Source: Polaribacter sp. Hel_I_88
GTDB lineage: Bacteria; Bacteroidota; Bacteroidia; Flavobacteriales; Flavobacteriaceae
DNA: 64,000 bases
Reading direction: 5' to 3'
NCBI RefSeq assembly: GCF_000687935.1
Contig: NZ_JHZZ01000001.1
Location: 868,001-932,000, forward strand
The notes under the pieces were generated by a model. It saw nothing but the letters and a program-made list of their open reading frames with translations, did no database searches and was not told where the DNA came from. A program made the translations under genes and the position numbers. Of the stretch, positions 9,182-17,847 are shown piece after piece. Numbering within the stretch: position 1 is the stretch's first letter; each line of letters begins with the position of its first letter.

Positions 9182-9823
9182 ATGAGAAAAATAATTAAAC
9201 CTTTATTATTGCTAACATCACTTTTGATAATATATTCTTGTAATCCTGAAATTGATATATTTGGAGGAAATGAACATTTCAAATTTTCTAGTTCAGATGA
9301 AATTTATTTGTTTAAAGATTATAATAAAGTCGGAGAAATAAGGCAGTTTATTAATGAAAATAATAGAATTGTTAATTTTGAAATTGAGAGATATAAAATT
9401 GAAAAAGAATCTTCTGGATTTCTTTCCCCAGCAAAGATGTATTATTATGATAATTTAGTAATAATTTTGAAACTGACTGAAATAAATTCAGAAGTCTGTA
9501 ATAAAATCATCATTTCTATTTCAAAAAGCAAAGAAGGAAAATTAGGTAATAGTATTTCTATTCCATCATCTACTGAAAATTCTTGTGGTGGAATTAAATT
9601 TCAGTATAAAATCCCTGAACCAATTGAATACGAAATCAATGAAATGAAGATTGGAAATATTACATATGAAAGTGTTTTGACATTTGAAGGTAAAGGAGGT
9701 CTAATTAACTATTTATCATTTTTTGAAAAATCAGAAGTTAATAAAGTTTATTTTGACTTAAAAAAAGGAATTATTGGTTTTGATGATTCTGAAAGTAATA
9801 CGAAATTTAGAATTATGAATTAA
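9182..9823 (+). CDS. Lipoprotein, unknown function
   Basis: Cassette 9. 213 residues from the ATG at 9182. A TTG 27 bp upstream is in frame but lies inside the R' box, and the ATG directly gives a lipoprotein signal (LLIIYSC, Cys20). The rest is beta-rich with two further cysteines; no family recognised. Likely anchored to the outer or inner membrane facing the periplasm. Confidence 0.6.
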   Translation: MRKIIKPLLLLTSLLIIYSCNPEIDIFGGNEHFKFSSSDEIYLFKDYNKVGEIRQFINENNRIVNFEIERYKIEKESSGFLSPAKMYYYDNLVIILKLTEINSEVCNKIIISISKSKEGKLGNSISIPSSTENSCGGIKFQYKIPEPIEYEINEMKIGNITYESVLTFEGKGGLINYLSFFEKSEVNKVYFDLKKGIIGFDDSESNTKFRIMN

Positions 9824-9834
9824 AGCCAGTTGCC

Positions 9835-9960
9835 AACACCGTATAAAAAAAATTGCTGGTTTTAGCTTACTTACGAAAATCCTCTCGGATTTTCTTGGTT
9901 CGTGTTTTATTTACTAACTTTATTGCTTAAAACACGCAACTTTTCTTATACAAAAACGTT
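9835..9960 (+). repeat. attC-like site 9
   Basis: 126 bp. L box GTATAA/TTATAC; inner hairpin loop TCTC instead of TCGC. Cassette 9 starts GTTGGCAAC and ends GTTGCCAAC (9 of 10). Confidence 0.8.
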
Positions 9961-10042
9961 ATGTGCAATTAAAACATAGCGGTCGGAATAAGCCGAATAG
10001 AGACTTGAAACAGAAGTAGGCAAAACAAAAAACAATTGAAAA

Positions 10043-10273
10043 ATGGCTTTAAATTGGTATCAATGCAAAAATTGCGGAACTGCAATCAAACAAGACAGAA
10101 ATCCAAGTAATTCAGGATGTTCTGCAAAAACTTTTCACTCTTGGACAAAATTGGCAGAAGTTGGCGACACTAATTACAGTTGCAAAAAGTGCGGAACAAC
10201 TATCCAGGCGAAAAGAAACCCTTCAAATTCAGGTTGTCCGAGTTCAACATTTCATTCTTGGACAAAACTTTAA
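10043..10273 (+). CDS. Tandem zinc-ribbon-like small protein
   Basis: First gene of cassette 10. 76 residues made of two near-identical ~35-residue repeats, each with CKxCGT, then RNPSNSGC and FHSWTKL. The pattern CxxC...C...H suggests one zinc site per repeat. Function unknown; it could be a DNA- or protein-binding accessory of the nuclease-like gene that starts 2 bp after its stop, since the two share one cassette and must be co-transcribed. Confidence 0.6.
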   Translation: MALNWYQCKNCGTAIKQDRNPSNSGCSAKTFHSWTKLAEVGDTNYSCKKCGTTIQAKRNPSNSGCPSSTFHSWTKL

Positions 10274-10275
10274 GA

Positions 10276-11301
10276 ATGAAAAAACGACCAAATCTTTTTG
10301 ACTATGCGACTTCGGAGCTTTCGCAAGACGCATTTTTAACTTGGCTAATCCAATGGGCAGATAAAGACTATCGAGAAATTGATAGTTCTTTAAATGCTTG
10401 TGCTATTTCGTTTGTTCAAGAGCTTTTAGGAAAAGACAATTCTTATAAGATTGAAACGGTTGAAGCAGGTAGACAATGGAACAACATTGATGTTTGGGCT
10501 TTAGTGAATAATCAATATTTCCTTGTAATAGAAGACAAAAAAGGAACGAAAGAACACTCTGACCAACTAAACCGATATTCCGAAATCGCTAAAAATCACT
10601 ACGAAAAGTCTGAAATTGAGATAAAACTTGTTTACTTCAAAATGGAAGAGCAAGGAAAATACTCGGACATTAAAAATGCAGGTTTTTTGATTTTTCAAAG
10701 GAGCAAAATGCTTTCAATACTTGAGCATTATGTGAACTCAACAGAAAAGTCAATGCAAAATGACATTATTGTTGATTATCACAAAAACCTTGACAACCTA
10801 AATAAGAAAATCAATAGTTATTTAACTAAACCATTAAACGAATGGTATTGGTATTCTTGGCAAGGCTTCTATTCTGAACTTCAAAAACACATTGGCGGAA
10901 ATTGGGAATATGTTTCAAATGCCGCAGGCGGGTTTTTAGGTTTTTGGTGGAATTGGAATTACTCGAAAATTGACGGAAAAGAATTTGAATATTATCTGCA
11001 ATTAGAACAAGACAAATTTGTATTTAAACTTTACGCTTACAAAGAAAACGAGCGTAGAGAAATCAGAGACTTTTACCGCAGACATTTATACAAGAAAGCG
11101 AAAGAATTAAATGTTGAAATTTCTCAATTTGGTCGTTTAGGAGCATATATGGGAGTTGCTAAACTGAACTCTGAATATCGATTAACAAACGAAAATGGAC
11201 TTTTAAATATTCAAGCAACAGTTGACAATTTAAAGAACATAATGAAACTGATAAACGAAACGGAAAAAGAAATAAAAGCACATAACAAAGTGTATAGTTA
11301 A
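10276..11301 (+). CDS. PD-(D/E)XK nuclease superfamily protein
   Basis: Second gene of cassette 10. 341 residues from ATG at 10276, two bases after the zinc-ribbon stop. The N-terminal half has FDYATSELSQDAFLTWLIQWA followed by NIDVWALVNNQYFLVIEDKKG, i.e. the D-(x)n-ExK signature of the PDDEXK_4-type family. The C-terminal half is aromatic-rich (WYWYSWQGFY) and may bind the partner or substrate. The final codons HNKVYS and the stop are encoded inside the attC-like site. A defence nuclease is plausible but not shown. Confidence 0.7.
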   Translation: MKKRPNLFDYATSELSQDAFLTWLIQWADKDYREIDSSLNACAISFVQELLGKDNSYKIETVEAGRQWNNIDVWALVNNQYFLVIEDKKGTKEHSDQLNRYSEIAKNHYEKSEIEIKLVYFKMEEQGKYSDIKNAGFLIFQRSKMLSILEHYVNSTEKSMQNDIIVDYHKNLDNLNKKINSYLTKPLNEWYWYSWQGFYSELQKHIGGNWEYVSNAAGGFLGFWWNWNYSKIDGKEFEYYLQLEQDKFVFKLYAYKENERREIRDFYRRHLYKKAKELNVEISQFGRLGAYMGVAKLNSEYRLTNENGLLNIQATVDNLKNIMKLINETEKEIKAHNKVYS

Positions 11302-11405
11302 TGGCGGTTTAATGCTGTAATTCAAGGTTTTAGCATTTAACAAACTAAGTTCTAAACCGAAAGTTAAGTGTTTCAAAATCCGCCACTAACCATACACAAA
11401 CCGTT
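11284..11405 (+). repeat. attC-like site 10
   Basis: 122 bp; different body sequence from its neighbours but the same architecture: left GTGTATAGTTAATGGCGG, right CCGCCACTAACCATACAC, spacers AAA and AAACC before GTT. Cassette 10 starts GTTATGTGC and ends GCACATAAC (9 of 10). Confidence 0.75.
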
Positions 11406-11530
11406 ACCCACAAGCTGAAAACCAGCCGCATATTTTAGCACTTTCGGTTTTTCCCAACACATAAATCCAACGCTCTAAAAACCAAAAGAGCTAAAACTTT
11501 CCCAAAATTCGTAATTATGTATTTAAGTAT

Positions 11531-11561
11531 TTGCTTATATACGTAATTAATTATATGTTTG
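11531..11561 (+). promoter_or_regulatory. mer promoter with candidate operator
   Basis: TTG (11531-11533), 20 bp spacer, TATGTTTG (11554-11561) fits the Bacteroidota -33/-7 consensus TTG...TAnnTTTG. An imperfect 20-bp dyad (11537-11556, 16 of 20 positions symmetric) fills the spacer and the -7 start, where an ArsR-type repressor would block transcription. The operator role is inferred. Confidence 0.6.
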
Positions 11562-11601
11562 TACGACAAAGCAAATAACTTTAATAAAAATATATACACA
11601 A

Positions 11602-11973
11602 ATGAAATTAGAAATAACCTGTACAAGAGCGGAAGCCAACCATAAGCAGTTACAAAACTGTATGGAGGCATTGGATAATATGGAAGGGAGTTTTCAAAAA
11701 ATGACAAAACTTTTATCAATTGCAGGAAGCGATGTAAGATTGAGAATTCTTTATTTATTGAATTTAGAAAATGAACTATGTCCTTGTGATTTAGCTGATA
11801 TACTAAAAATGAGTGTTCCTGCGATCTCACAACATATACGTAAAATCAAAGATGCAGGAATAATCAATTCAAGACGAGATGGTCAAACACTTTATTATTC
11901 ATTAAATAAAGATGAAACAGAGATATTTATTAGCATTTTTAAATCTATCGAATTAATTAGAAAAACAGCATAA
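11602..11973 (+). CDS. ArsR/SmtB-family metalloregulator of the mer operon
   Basis: 123 residues with a winged helix-turn-helix: LLSIAGSDVRLRILYLL, then ENELCPCDLADILKMSVPAISQHIRKIKDAGII (recognition helix around SVPAISQHI) and the wing SRRDGQTLYYSLN. The CPC motif in the helix before the recognition helix is a likely metal site (ArsR-like Cys-x-Cys); the N-terminal Cys residues may contribute. Known ArsR proteins leave DNA when metal binds. Leading the mer operon, it probably replaces MerR as the mercury-responsive regulator. It is 11 bp upstream of merTP, in the same operon. Confidence 0.85.
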   Translation: MKLEITCTRAEANHKQLQNCMEALDNMEGSFQKMTKLLSIAGSDVRLRILYLLNLENELCPCDLADILKMSVPAISQHIRKIKDAGIINSRRDGQTLYYSLNKDETEIFISIFKSIELIRKTA

Positions 11974-11984
11974 TTTATAAAGAA

Positions 11985-12581
11985 ATGAAAACAGAAAAAA
12001 CATCAAAAAATGCAGCATACACAGGTTTATTTGCTGCTGTAGCAGCATCATCTTGTTGCATACCACCTGTTATAGCATTAATAGCTGGCGTTGGAGGAAG
12101 TGCATCTGCACTATCTTGGATGGAACCTTTTAGACCCTATTTAATAGGTTTAGCTGTAATAGCTATTGGCTATGCTTGGTATGCTTACTTAAAACCCAAA
12201 AAAGCCGATGACTGTTGCGAAGTTGATGCAAAACCAAAATGGTATCAAACCAAAGGCTTTTTAATAGGCATTACATTGTTTGCAGCTATTTCAATTAGCT
12301 TTCCTTATTATTCTCATATATTTTATCCAGATAACAAAAAAGAGGTTATTGTCGTAAATCAATCAGACATTCAAACTGTAAATTTTGATGTAAAAGGTAT
12401 GACTTGCGCTTCTTGTGAAGAACACGTTAAGCACGCTGTTAACGAATTAGAAGGTATTGTTAATGTAGCTGCTTCTTATGAGAAAGCTAATGCCGAAGTG
12501 GAGTTTGACAATACAAAAACATCTAAAGAAGATATAGAAAAAGCTATAAATTCAACGGGTTATAAAGTTATTAATAAATAA
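11985..12581 (+). CDS. merTP: Mercuric transport protein MerTP (MerT-MerP fusion)
   Basis: 198 residues. The N-terminal half is MerT-like with three membrane segments; the first contains the paired cysteines SSCCIPP (residues 23-24 region) that pass Hg(II) across the inner membrane, and a DDCCE pair sits in the following loop. The C-terminal ~70 residues are a MerP-like heavy-metal-associated domain with GMTCASC. The fusion replaces separate merT and merP genes. It hands Hg(II) to MerA in the cytoplasm. Confidence 0.9.
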   Translation: MKTEKTSKNAAYTGLFAAVAASSCCIPPVIALIAGVGGSASALSWMEPFRPYLIGLAVIAIGYAWYAYLKPKKADDCCEVDAKPKWYQTKGFLIGITLFAAISISFPYYSHIFYPDNKKEVIVVNQSDIQTVNFDVKGMTCASCEEHVKHAVNELEGIVNVAASYEKANAEVEFDNTKTSKEDIEKAINSTGYKVINK

Positions 12582-12592
12582 AAATAAATCTT

Positions 12593-13201
12593 ATGAAAAC
12601 AGCAAAGCAATATTTGGGCAAACAATTAAACACCATGTTATCTGAAATTCAACTTGATGATAATAATTTTATCGTGAATGTCCAAAGGGAATTACTTAAA
12701 GGCAATCCACTGCCAAAAACAACATTTTATGCACTTATCGATGCAACTAAAGAGAAAGCTGATTCACTGTTGGAATTATTAGGAGAGCTAAATGAAAATA
12801 ACCAAATTACAGCCTTTTCTGGTTTGTCGATTACACCTACCAACCACAAGTTTATAGTGCAAGGCAAAACACTTTATACTTGGTGTGCATTAGACGCTAT
12901 ATTGTTTACCGAATGGCTGGATGTTTCGTCCCAAATTATATCTCAAGACCCAATTGACAATTCTATAATTGAGTTGAATATTGAATGCGATCATTTGATA
13001 TCATCTAATCCATATCCAATATTTCTCTCTTTGATTGAAAAAATGGACTCTTGCAATATCAGAGGTTCCTTTTGCAATCACGTCTTTTTTTTTGCAAGCG
13101 AACAAACCGCAAAACAATGGCTTGACAGCAATGTAAATGGCAAGATATTAACCATGGAAGATTTATTTGAATCGAATAAAATTGGCTTAAAATGTTGTTA
13201 A
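12593..13201 (+). CDS. merB: Organomercurial lyase MerB
   Basis: 202 residues. MerB cleaves the carbon-mercury bond of organomercurials. The catalytic signature is present: YTWCALDAILF supplies the first Cys and the Asp, and RGSFCNHVFFFAS the second Cys, matching the Cys96-Asp99-Cys159 triad of plasmid R831b MerB. It is slightly shorter than many MerB proteins (~212) and ends in CC, which may help relay Hg(II). It gives the operon broad-spectrum (organic and inorganic) resistance together with merA. Confidence 0.9.
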   Translation: MKTAKQYLGKQLNTMLSEIQLDDNNFIVNVQRELLKGNPLPKTTFYALIDATKEKADSLLELLGELNENNQITAFSGLSITPTNHKFIVQGKTLYTWCALDAILFTEWLDVSSQIISQDPIDNSIIELNIECDHLISSNPYPIFLSLIEKMDSCNIRGSFCNHVFFFASEQTAKQWLDSNVNGKILTMEDLFESNKIGLKCC

Positions 13202-13253
13202 AAATAATCACCTATATTTATTAAGCACCACATAAAAACAAATCATTTTTAAT

Positions 13254-14987
13254 ATGAAGAATTTATTTAAAAAGAAAAACGAGTTATCTCAAAAAACAGA
13301 AACTGTTTCATTACAGATAGAAGGAATGACCTGTAGTGGCTGTTCATTACATATCGAAAAGGATATCAATAAAAAAGATGGTATTCTAATCAGTTCTGTG
13401 AACCACGAAACTGGTAAAGGAGAATTTACTTTTGATACTGCCAAGTTGAATAAAGAGGAATTGATTAACGCTGTAAATAGCATTGGTAAGTATACGGTTG
13501 TTAAAGGCAATGAAAAAGAGGATTGTTGTGATTCAATTTCGGATAGCACGACAGATAAAGCGTCCAACAAAGGAAAAAATCAATTCGATTTAATCGTAAT
13601 TGGAGGTGGTTCTGCTGCATTTTCAGCAGCCATAAAAGCCGAAAGTTTAGGGCTTACCACGCTTATGGTAAATGGTGGTTTAGATTTTGGTGGCACTTGT
13701 GTTAATGTAGGTTGTGTACCTTCTAAAAATCTAATTCGAGCTGCCGAAACAGCTTACCACGCTACACATTCTAATTTTGCAGGAATAAAACCAAAAGGCG
13801 TTGACATTGATTTCGCACAAGTTATCAAGGATAAAAAAGCTTTAGTTGCTGCATTACAACAACAAAAATATATGGATGTGGTCAGTGATTTTAAAGGCTT
13901 GACCATGCTCAAGGGATGGGCAGAGTTTGTGGATACTAAAACCATTCTTGTAGATGGAAAAGACAAGTTCACTGCAACCAATATTATAATAGCCACGGGA
14001 GCAACCACCAACATACCTAATATCGAAGGATTAAATGAAGTTGGGTATTTAACTAATGTGTCTTTGTTCGATTTAGAAGAAAAACCAGAAAGCCTAACCA
14101 TTATGGGCGCAGGTTACATAGGGTTGGAAATAGCAATGGCCTATAATCGTTTAGGTGTAAAAGTGCGCATCATTGAATTTACAGATAGACCTTTACGAAG
14201 TCAAACCGAAGACATTACTGGTGTTTTAGTTGAACAAATGAAAAGTGAAGGCATTGAAATTCTTCCAAATTTTAGAGCCTTTAAATTTGAAAAAGAGGGC
14301 AACAATACTATTATTCATTGTAACTGTCCTGATGGTTCTACAACACAAATTGTTGAAAAAGGACATATTGTTGTCGCGACAGGAACCACGCCAAACACGT
14401 CTAAATTAGGTCTAAAAAAAATAGACCTAAAATTATCAGAAAGAGGGCATATTGTGGTTAATGAAAAAATGGAAACTAATATTTCCAATATTTATGCAGC
14501 TGGTGATGTCACTAATACACCGCCATTTGTGTATACAGCAGCAACCGAAGGCAGTACAGCCGTTAATAATGCATTTTCATTATCAAAACAAAGTGTAGAT
14601 TATGCATCATTACCTTGGGTAGTATTTACAGACCCTCAAATTGCGGGAGCAGGTATGGATGAAATTGAAGCTGAATCAAGAGGCATTCCTTTTGAAGTAT
14701 CAAAATTAGATCTAACACATGTACCAAGAGCTTTAGCTGCACAAGATACCAGAGGATTTATAAAGTTGATTCGTAATACGGAAACGGATAAATTAATTGG
14801 AGCAAGAGTAATAGCACCAGAAGGTGGTGAACTCATCCAACAATTAAGTATGGCTATTAAATTTGGAATTACAGTAAAAGATTTGGCTGAAAGTTTTTAT
14901 CCATATTTGACACTTGGAGAAGGAATCAAATTAGCAGCAATTACTTTTGGAAAAGATGTTTCTAAATTGAGTTGTTGTGCAAGTTAA
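13254..14987 (+). CDS. merA: Mercuric reductase MerA with N-terminal HMA domain
   Basis: 577 residues. Reduces Hg(II) to volatile Hg(0) with NADPH. Residues ~18-85 form a heavy-metal-associated domain (GMTCSGC). The FAD motif GGGSAAFSAA, redox-active GGTCVNVGCVPSK, NAD(P) motif GAGYIGLEIA and AAGDVTNTPPFVYTA follow. The C-terminal vicinal cysteines (LSCCAS) receive Hg(II) at the dimer interface. All key features are intact, so the enzyme should be active. Last gene of the operon; ~150 bp follow before the cassette end. Confidence 0.95.
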   Translation: MKNLFKKKNELSQKTETVSLQIEGMTCSGCSLHIEKDINKKDGILISSVNHETGKGEFTFDTAKLNKEELINAVNSIGKYTVVKGNEKEDCCDSISDSTTDKASNKGKNQFDLIVIGGGSAAFSAAIKAESLGLTTLMVNGGLDFGGTCVNVGCVPSKNLIRAAETAYHATHSNFAGIKPKGVDIDFAQVIKDKKALVAALQQQKYMDVVSDFKGLTMLKGWAEFVDTKTILVDGKDKFTATNIIIATGATTNIPNIEGLNEVGYLTNVSLFDLEEKPESLTIMGAGYIGLEIAMAYNRLGVKVRIIEFTDRPLRSQTEDITGVLVEQMKSEGIEILPNFRAFKFEKEGNNTIIHCNCPDGSTTQIVEKGHIVVATGTTPNTSKLGLKKIDLKLSERGHIVVNEKMETNISNIYAAGDVTNTPPFVYTAATEGSTAVNNAFSLSKQSVDYASLPWVVFTDPQIAGAGMDEIEAESRGIPFEVSKLDLTHVPRALAAQDTRGFIKLIRNTETDKLIGARVIAPEGGELIQQLSMAIKFGITVKDLAESFYPYLTLGEGIKLAAITFGKDVSKLSCCAS

Positions 14988-15134
14988 TCCCTACTAAAAG
15001 CCATACACATTTGCAATTCGCTCAAAGCCACCACGCCATCAAAAATTGCAAAAGAGTATGTCTTGCCAACGCTCAATCCGAACATTTAAGAAAATATCGG
15101 AATTGAAAAGCAGAACGGAATAAAGCCAGTGGGT

Positions 15135-15257
15135 AACAACGTATATAAAAAATAGCAGTTAAGAGCTAAACTAAAAGTTTGGTTCTTTTCTGCTATCTTT
15201 GTTTTCAACTGAAAAATTGCACATACAAATCTGCTACTTTTCATATACAAGACCGTT
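15135..15257 (+). repeat. attC-like site 11
   Basis: 123 bp, L arms GTATATAAAAAATAGCAG and CTGCTACTTTTCATATAC, spacers AAC and AAGACC. The inner part contains TATCTTTG (15194-15201), a perfect -7 box, though without a well-placed -33. It closes the mer cassette (GTTACCCAC/GTGGGTAAC). Confidence 0.75.
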
Positions 15258-15283
15258 GTGCCCAATATGAGAAAAACCTCGAA

Positions 15284-17428
15284 ATGAAAATTGACATTCA
15301 CGTACATACAAGAAAAGTAAAGTCAGGTGATGCACCGACAAGGAACATAGAAAAAGATAGGTTTGTCGAAATACTGAGCGATACTGATGTAAATATTTTG
15401 GCAATTACCAACCATAATCATTTCGATACTCAACAATATGAGGAGTTTAGAGATGGTGTTGAAAGTCACTGTCAAATATGGCCAGGAATTGAACTAGATG
15501 TTTTTGAAAATGAAAAAAGGTCTCATTTAATAGTTATCTGTAATCCGAAAAACTACCAAGACTTTAATAAAGCCGTAAGTGAAATATTAGATGGAAAAAA
15601 TCCAGATACTTTTACAATTTCATTAGAAGAAACAGTAGAAAAATTTGATTCTTTAGATTGTATTTACATTGCTCACTACTTCGTAAAAAAACCAAATTTA
15701 GGCGATAAGGAAATTGAAATGCTAATTGATTTAGTTTCAAATCCCAAACGAATTTTAAAAGAAGCAACAAACTCAATATCAGCCGGAATATACATAAGTC
15801 ACGGCCATAATTCTATTTATGGTTCAGATGTACAAAACTGGGACAATTACATAGAACAATCACAAAATTTACCTGAACTTAGACTTCCTGTTGAGAGTTT
15901 CGAACAATTCTGTCTTTTACTAGAAAAAGATGAAGCCACAATAAGTACTATTTTAGATAAAAAATCTAAAGAAAGTATTGAACTATTTCCTTTTAATAGT
16001 GACCCTTTTGAGAAAATAGTGTTAGATGTTTACTCTGACATCAATATTCTTTTTGGAAGTAAAGGAACTGGTAAAACGGATATTTTAGAATCCCTTTCTA
16101 AACATTACAACAGCAAAGGACATAAAACTTCTGTTTATAAGTCAAATGACAATCATTTAAACTCTGTCTTTGATATTAAAGGTAATTCATTCAATTGTGA
16201 TGCGTCTGATTTTGGATTTGACGAATGTTCTGATGAAATAAAGTTTCTCAAAGAAGTTACTGAAGAAAAAGTCACTACATTAAACAAATATGACTCACAT
16301 TTTTCGTTTCAAGAGACAAATAAAATTTCACAAAAACTAAAAATAAAAAATATTACTCAAGCAGATGAAGCTCAGTCTGAGAGAATACTTGAAGAAATAA
16401 CAGATATTCTAGACAACTTTAAGACGTTTAACGATTATATCGATGAAAATTCAGATATCTCTAAATATGTTGATGTTGAATTAATAACGGAACTTGGAAA
16501 TGTACTTGAAAAAATACTGGTACAACTTAAAGTAAGTACCGAACAAAATTTTATAGAAAACAAAAGTATTAAACTACTAAATGGAATTATCTCTTGTTTC
16601 AATAATGAAATTGCAAAAAAAACTAATCAACCACCAAAGCCAACAAAAACAGGTTTCTTAGAATACTCTAGAAATCGTATTAAAATAGAAAGGGCATCCA
16701 AAAAGATTATTAAATTAATAAACCAATCAATAAATCCGATTGAAGAATACGCTGGTAGTCTTGGAGAAAAGGGAGAATTATTCTGTAAGACAAATTTAAT
16801 ATTTCAAAATGGTTCATTTTCAAATGGAGATTATACCGCAGTAAAAAATGTCTACAAAACACCTCAAAAGGAATTTGCCAATGCGATTATTTCTATTTCA
16901 AAATATATTCATTCAAATGAGTTATTCTTAAAGATTACAGAATTAAACGAGATAGAAAATATTAATACAATTAATTCACTTAGCGATTTATTATTAAAAT
17001 ACAAGCATTTCACGCTGAATGGGACGATTTACAGTCCTTCCAATGGTGAATCATCAATGATTCTGTTGCATAAGGAATTAGCTGATGATAAGGACATCTA
17101 TTTAATTGATGAACCAGAAAAAAGTCTAGGTAATGATTACATTAATGATGTAATAGTACCTCTAATAAAAGAAAAGGCACTTCTTGCAAAAAAAGTTATA
17201 ATAGCAACACACGATGCAAATATTGCAGTTAGAACATTACCTTATAATTCAATTTATAGACTTCAAGAAAAGGGAAAAGGATTTACTCTAACAGGTAATC
17301 CATTTTCGAACTCATTAAATTGTATTTATGGTTCAAGGCCAAGTCTTGATTGGAAAGAAATTAGTATGAAAACTTTAGAAGGAGGAAAATCAGCCTTTGG
17401 AGAAAGAGGAAAAATATATGGAAACTAA
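15284..17428 (+). CDS. PHP-domain phosphoesterase fused to an ABC/SMC-like ATPase
   Basis: First gene of cassette 12. 714 residues from the ATG at 15284; an upstream in-frame start would lie inside the attC-like site, and this start places MKIDIHVHT, the PHP metal motif, at the N-terminus. The PHP region covers roughly residues 1-230. Then come Walker A (GSKGTGKTD, around residue 262), a helical insertion, the ABC signature-like SNGESS, Walker B DIYLIDEPE and the H-loop IIATHDAN. Architecture recalls TrlF-type PHP-ATPases. A nucleic-acid- or nucleotide-cleaving defence enzyme is an inference from this and the cassette context. Confidence 0.75.
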   Translation: MKIDIHVHTRKVKSGDAPTRNIEKDRFVEILSDTDVNILAITNHNHFDTQQYEEFRDGVESHCQIWPGIELDVFENEKRSHLIVICNPKNYQDFNKAVSEILDGKNPDTFTISLEETVEKFDSLDCIYIAHYFVKKPNLGDKEIEMLIDLVSNPKRILKEATNSISAGIYISHGHNSIYGSDVQNWDNYIEQSQNLPELRLPVESFEQFCLLLEKDEATISTILDKKSKESIELFPFNSDPFEKIVLDVYSDINILFGSKGTGKTDILESLSKHYNSKGHKTSVYKSNDNHLNSVFDIKGNSFNCDASDFGFDECSDEIKFLKEVTEEKVTTLNKYDSHFSFQETNKISQKLKIKNITQADEAQSERILEEITDILDNFKTFNDYIDENSDISKYVDVELITELGNVLEKILVQLKVSTEQNFIENKSIKLLNGIISCFNNEIAKKTNQPPKPTKTGFLEYSRNRIKIERASKKIIKLINQSINPIEEYAGSLGEKGELFCKTNLIFQNGSFSNGDYTAVKNVYKTPQKEFANAIISISKYIHSNELFLKITELNEIENINTINSLSDLLLKYKHFTLNGTIYSPSNGESSMILLHKELADDKDIYLIDEPEKSLGNDYINDVIVPLIKEKALLAKKVIIATHDANIAVRTLPYNSIYRLQEKGKGFTLTGNPFSNSLNCIYGSRPSLDWKEISMKTLEGGKSAFGERGKIYGN

Positions 17429-17711
17429 AAAAGCAACTATTAAAAGAGAAGAACCTCATACCTATTTGGTTCTTGATATTGGAGATAATCCAATTCAAAT
17501 TAATTTAACCGATGACAACCCAAACAATGTAAAATCAGCATTTAATTTAATTTTAAAAGAATTAAAAAAAGGATTGTTTGAATTTGAATTGGAAGATGAA
17601 AGTTCAGATTTATATAATAATATTTGTGTTGAGTATTTAACTCAGTTAAATAGTGAAATCAAAGCTATTCATACTGAATTAGAAGAATACGAACTAACTG
17701 AAAATGAATAA
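17418..17711 (+). CDS. Small acidic partner of the PHP-ATPase
   Basis: 97 residues from ATG at 17418, overlapping the ATPase gene by 11 bp, which implies translational coupling. Acidic, with no transmembrane segment; sequence pattern HTYLVLDIGDNPIQINLTDDNP then a helical C-terminus. No family recognised. The overlap and shared cassette suggest it forms a unit with the upstream ATPase. Confidence 0.6.
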   Translation: METKKATIKREEPHTYLVLDIGDNPIQINLTDDNPNNVKSAFNLILKELKKGLFEFELEDESSDLYNNICVEYLTQLNSEIKAIHTELEEYELTENE

Positions 17712-17723
17712 AATACTGGGCAC

Positions 17724-17847
17724 AACACCGTGTATAATTCATTGCTAGTTATAGCCTACTTACGAAAGTCCTCGCGGACTTTCTATCTGTGATTTATTTG
17801 CTAACTTTAGTGCTTAAATCACGCAACTAACCATACACAAACACGTT
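17724..17847 (+). repeat. attC-like site 12
   Basis: 124 bp, L box GTGTAT/ATACAC, inner hairpin GAAAGTCC/GGACTTTC. Cassette 12 starts GTTGTGCCCA and ends TGGGCACAAC (10 of 10). Confidence 0.8.

Larger units (their letters stand above)
11404..15255 (+). other. Cassette 11: complete mercury-resistance operon
   Basis: A 3.85 kb segment whose ends GTTACCCAC and GTGGGTAAC (15129-15137) are exact inverted complements (9 of the first 10), so the four-gene mer operon has the same boundaries as single-gene cassettes. Unlike most neighbours it has ~200 bp before the first gene and a promoter of its own. The ~150 bp after merA hold no gene. Confidence 0.7.

Noticed and set aside
13289..14836. Minus-strand frames within merA
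   Set aside because: Codon-shadow frames of a well-supported gene, with no recognisable product.
11404..15137. mer operon as a Tn501/Tn21-like transposon
   Set aside because: No transposase, resolvase or 38-bp type inverted repeats are visible at the edges; the only matching ends are the cassette ends.
15179..15283. Longer N-terminus for the PHP-ATPase
   Set aside because: The extra 35 codons lie in the attC-like site, and the PHP motif belongs at the N-terminus.
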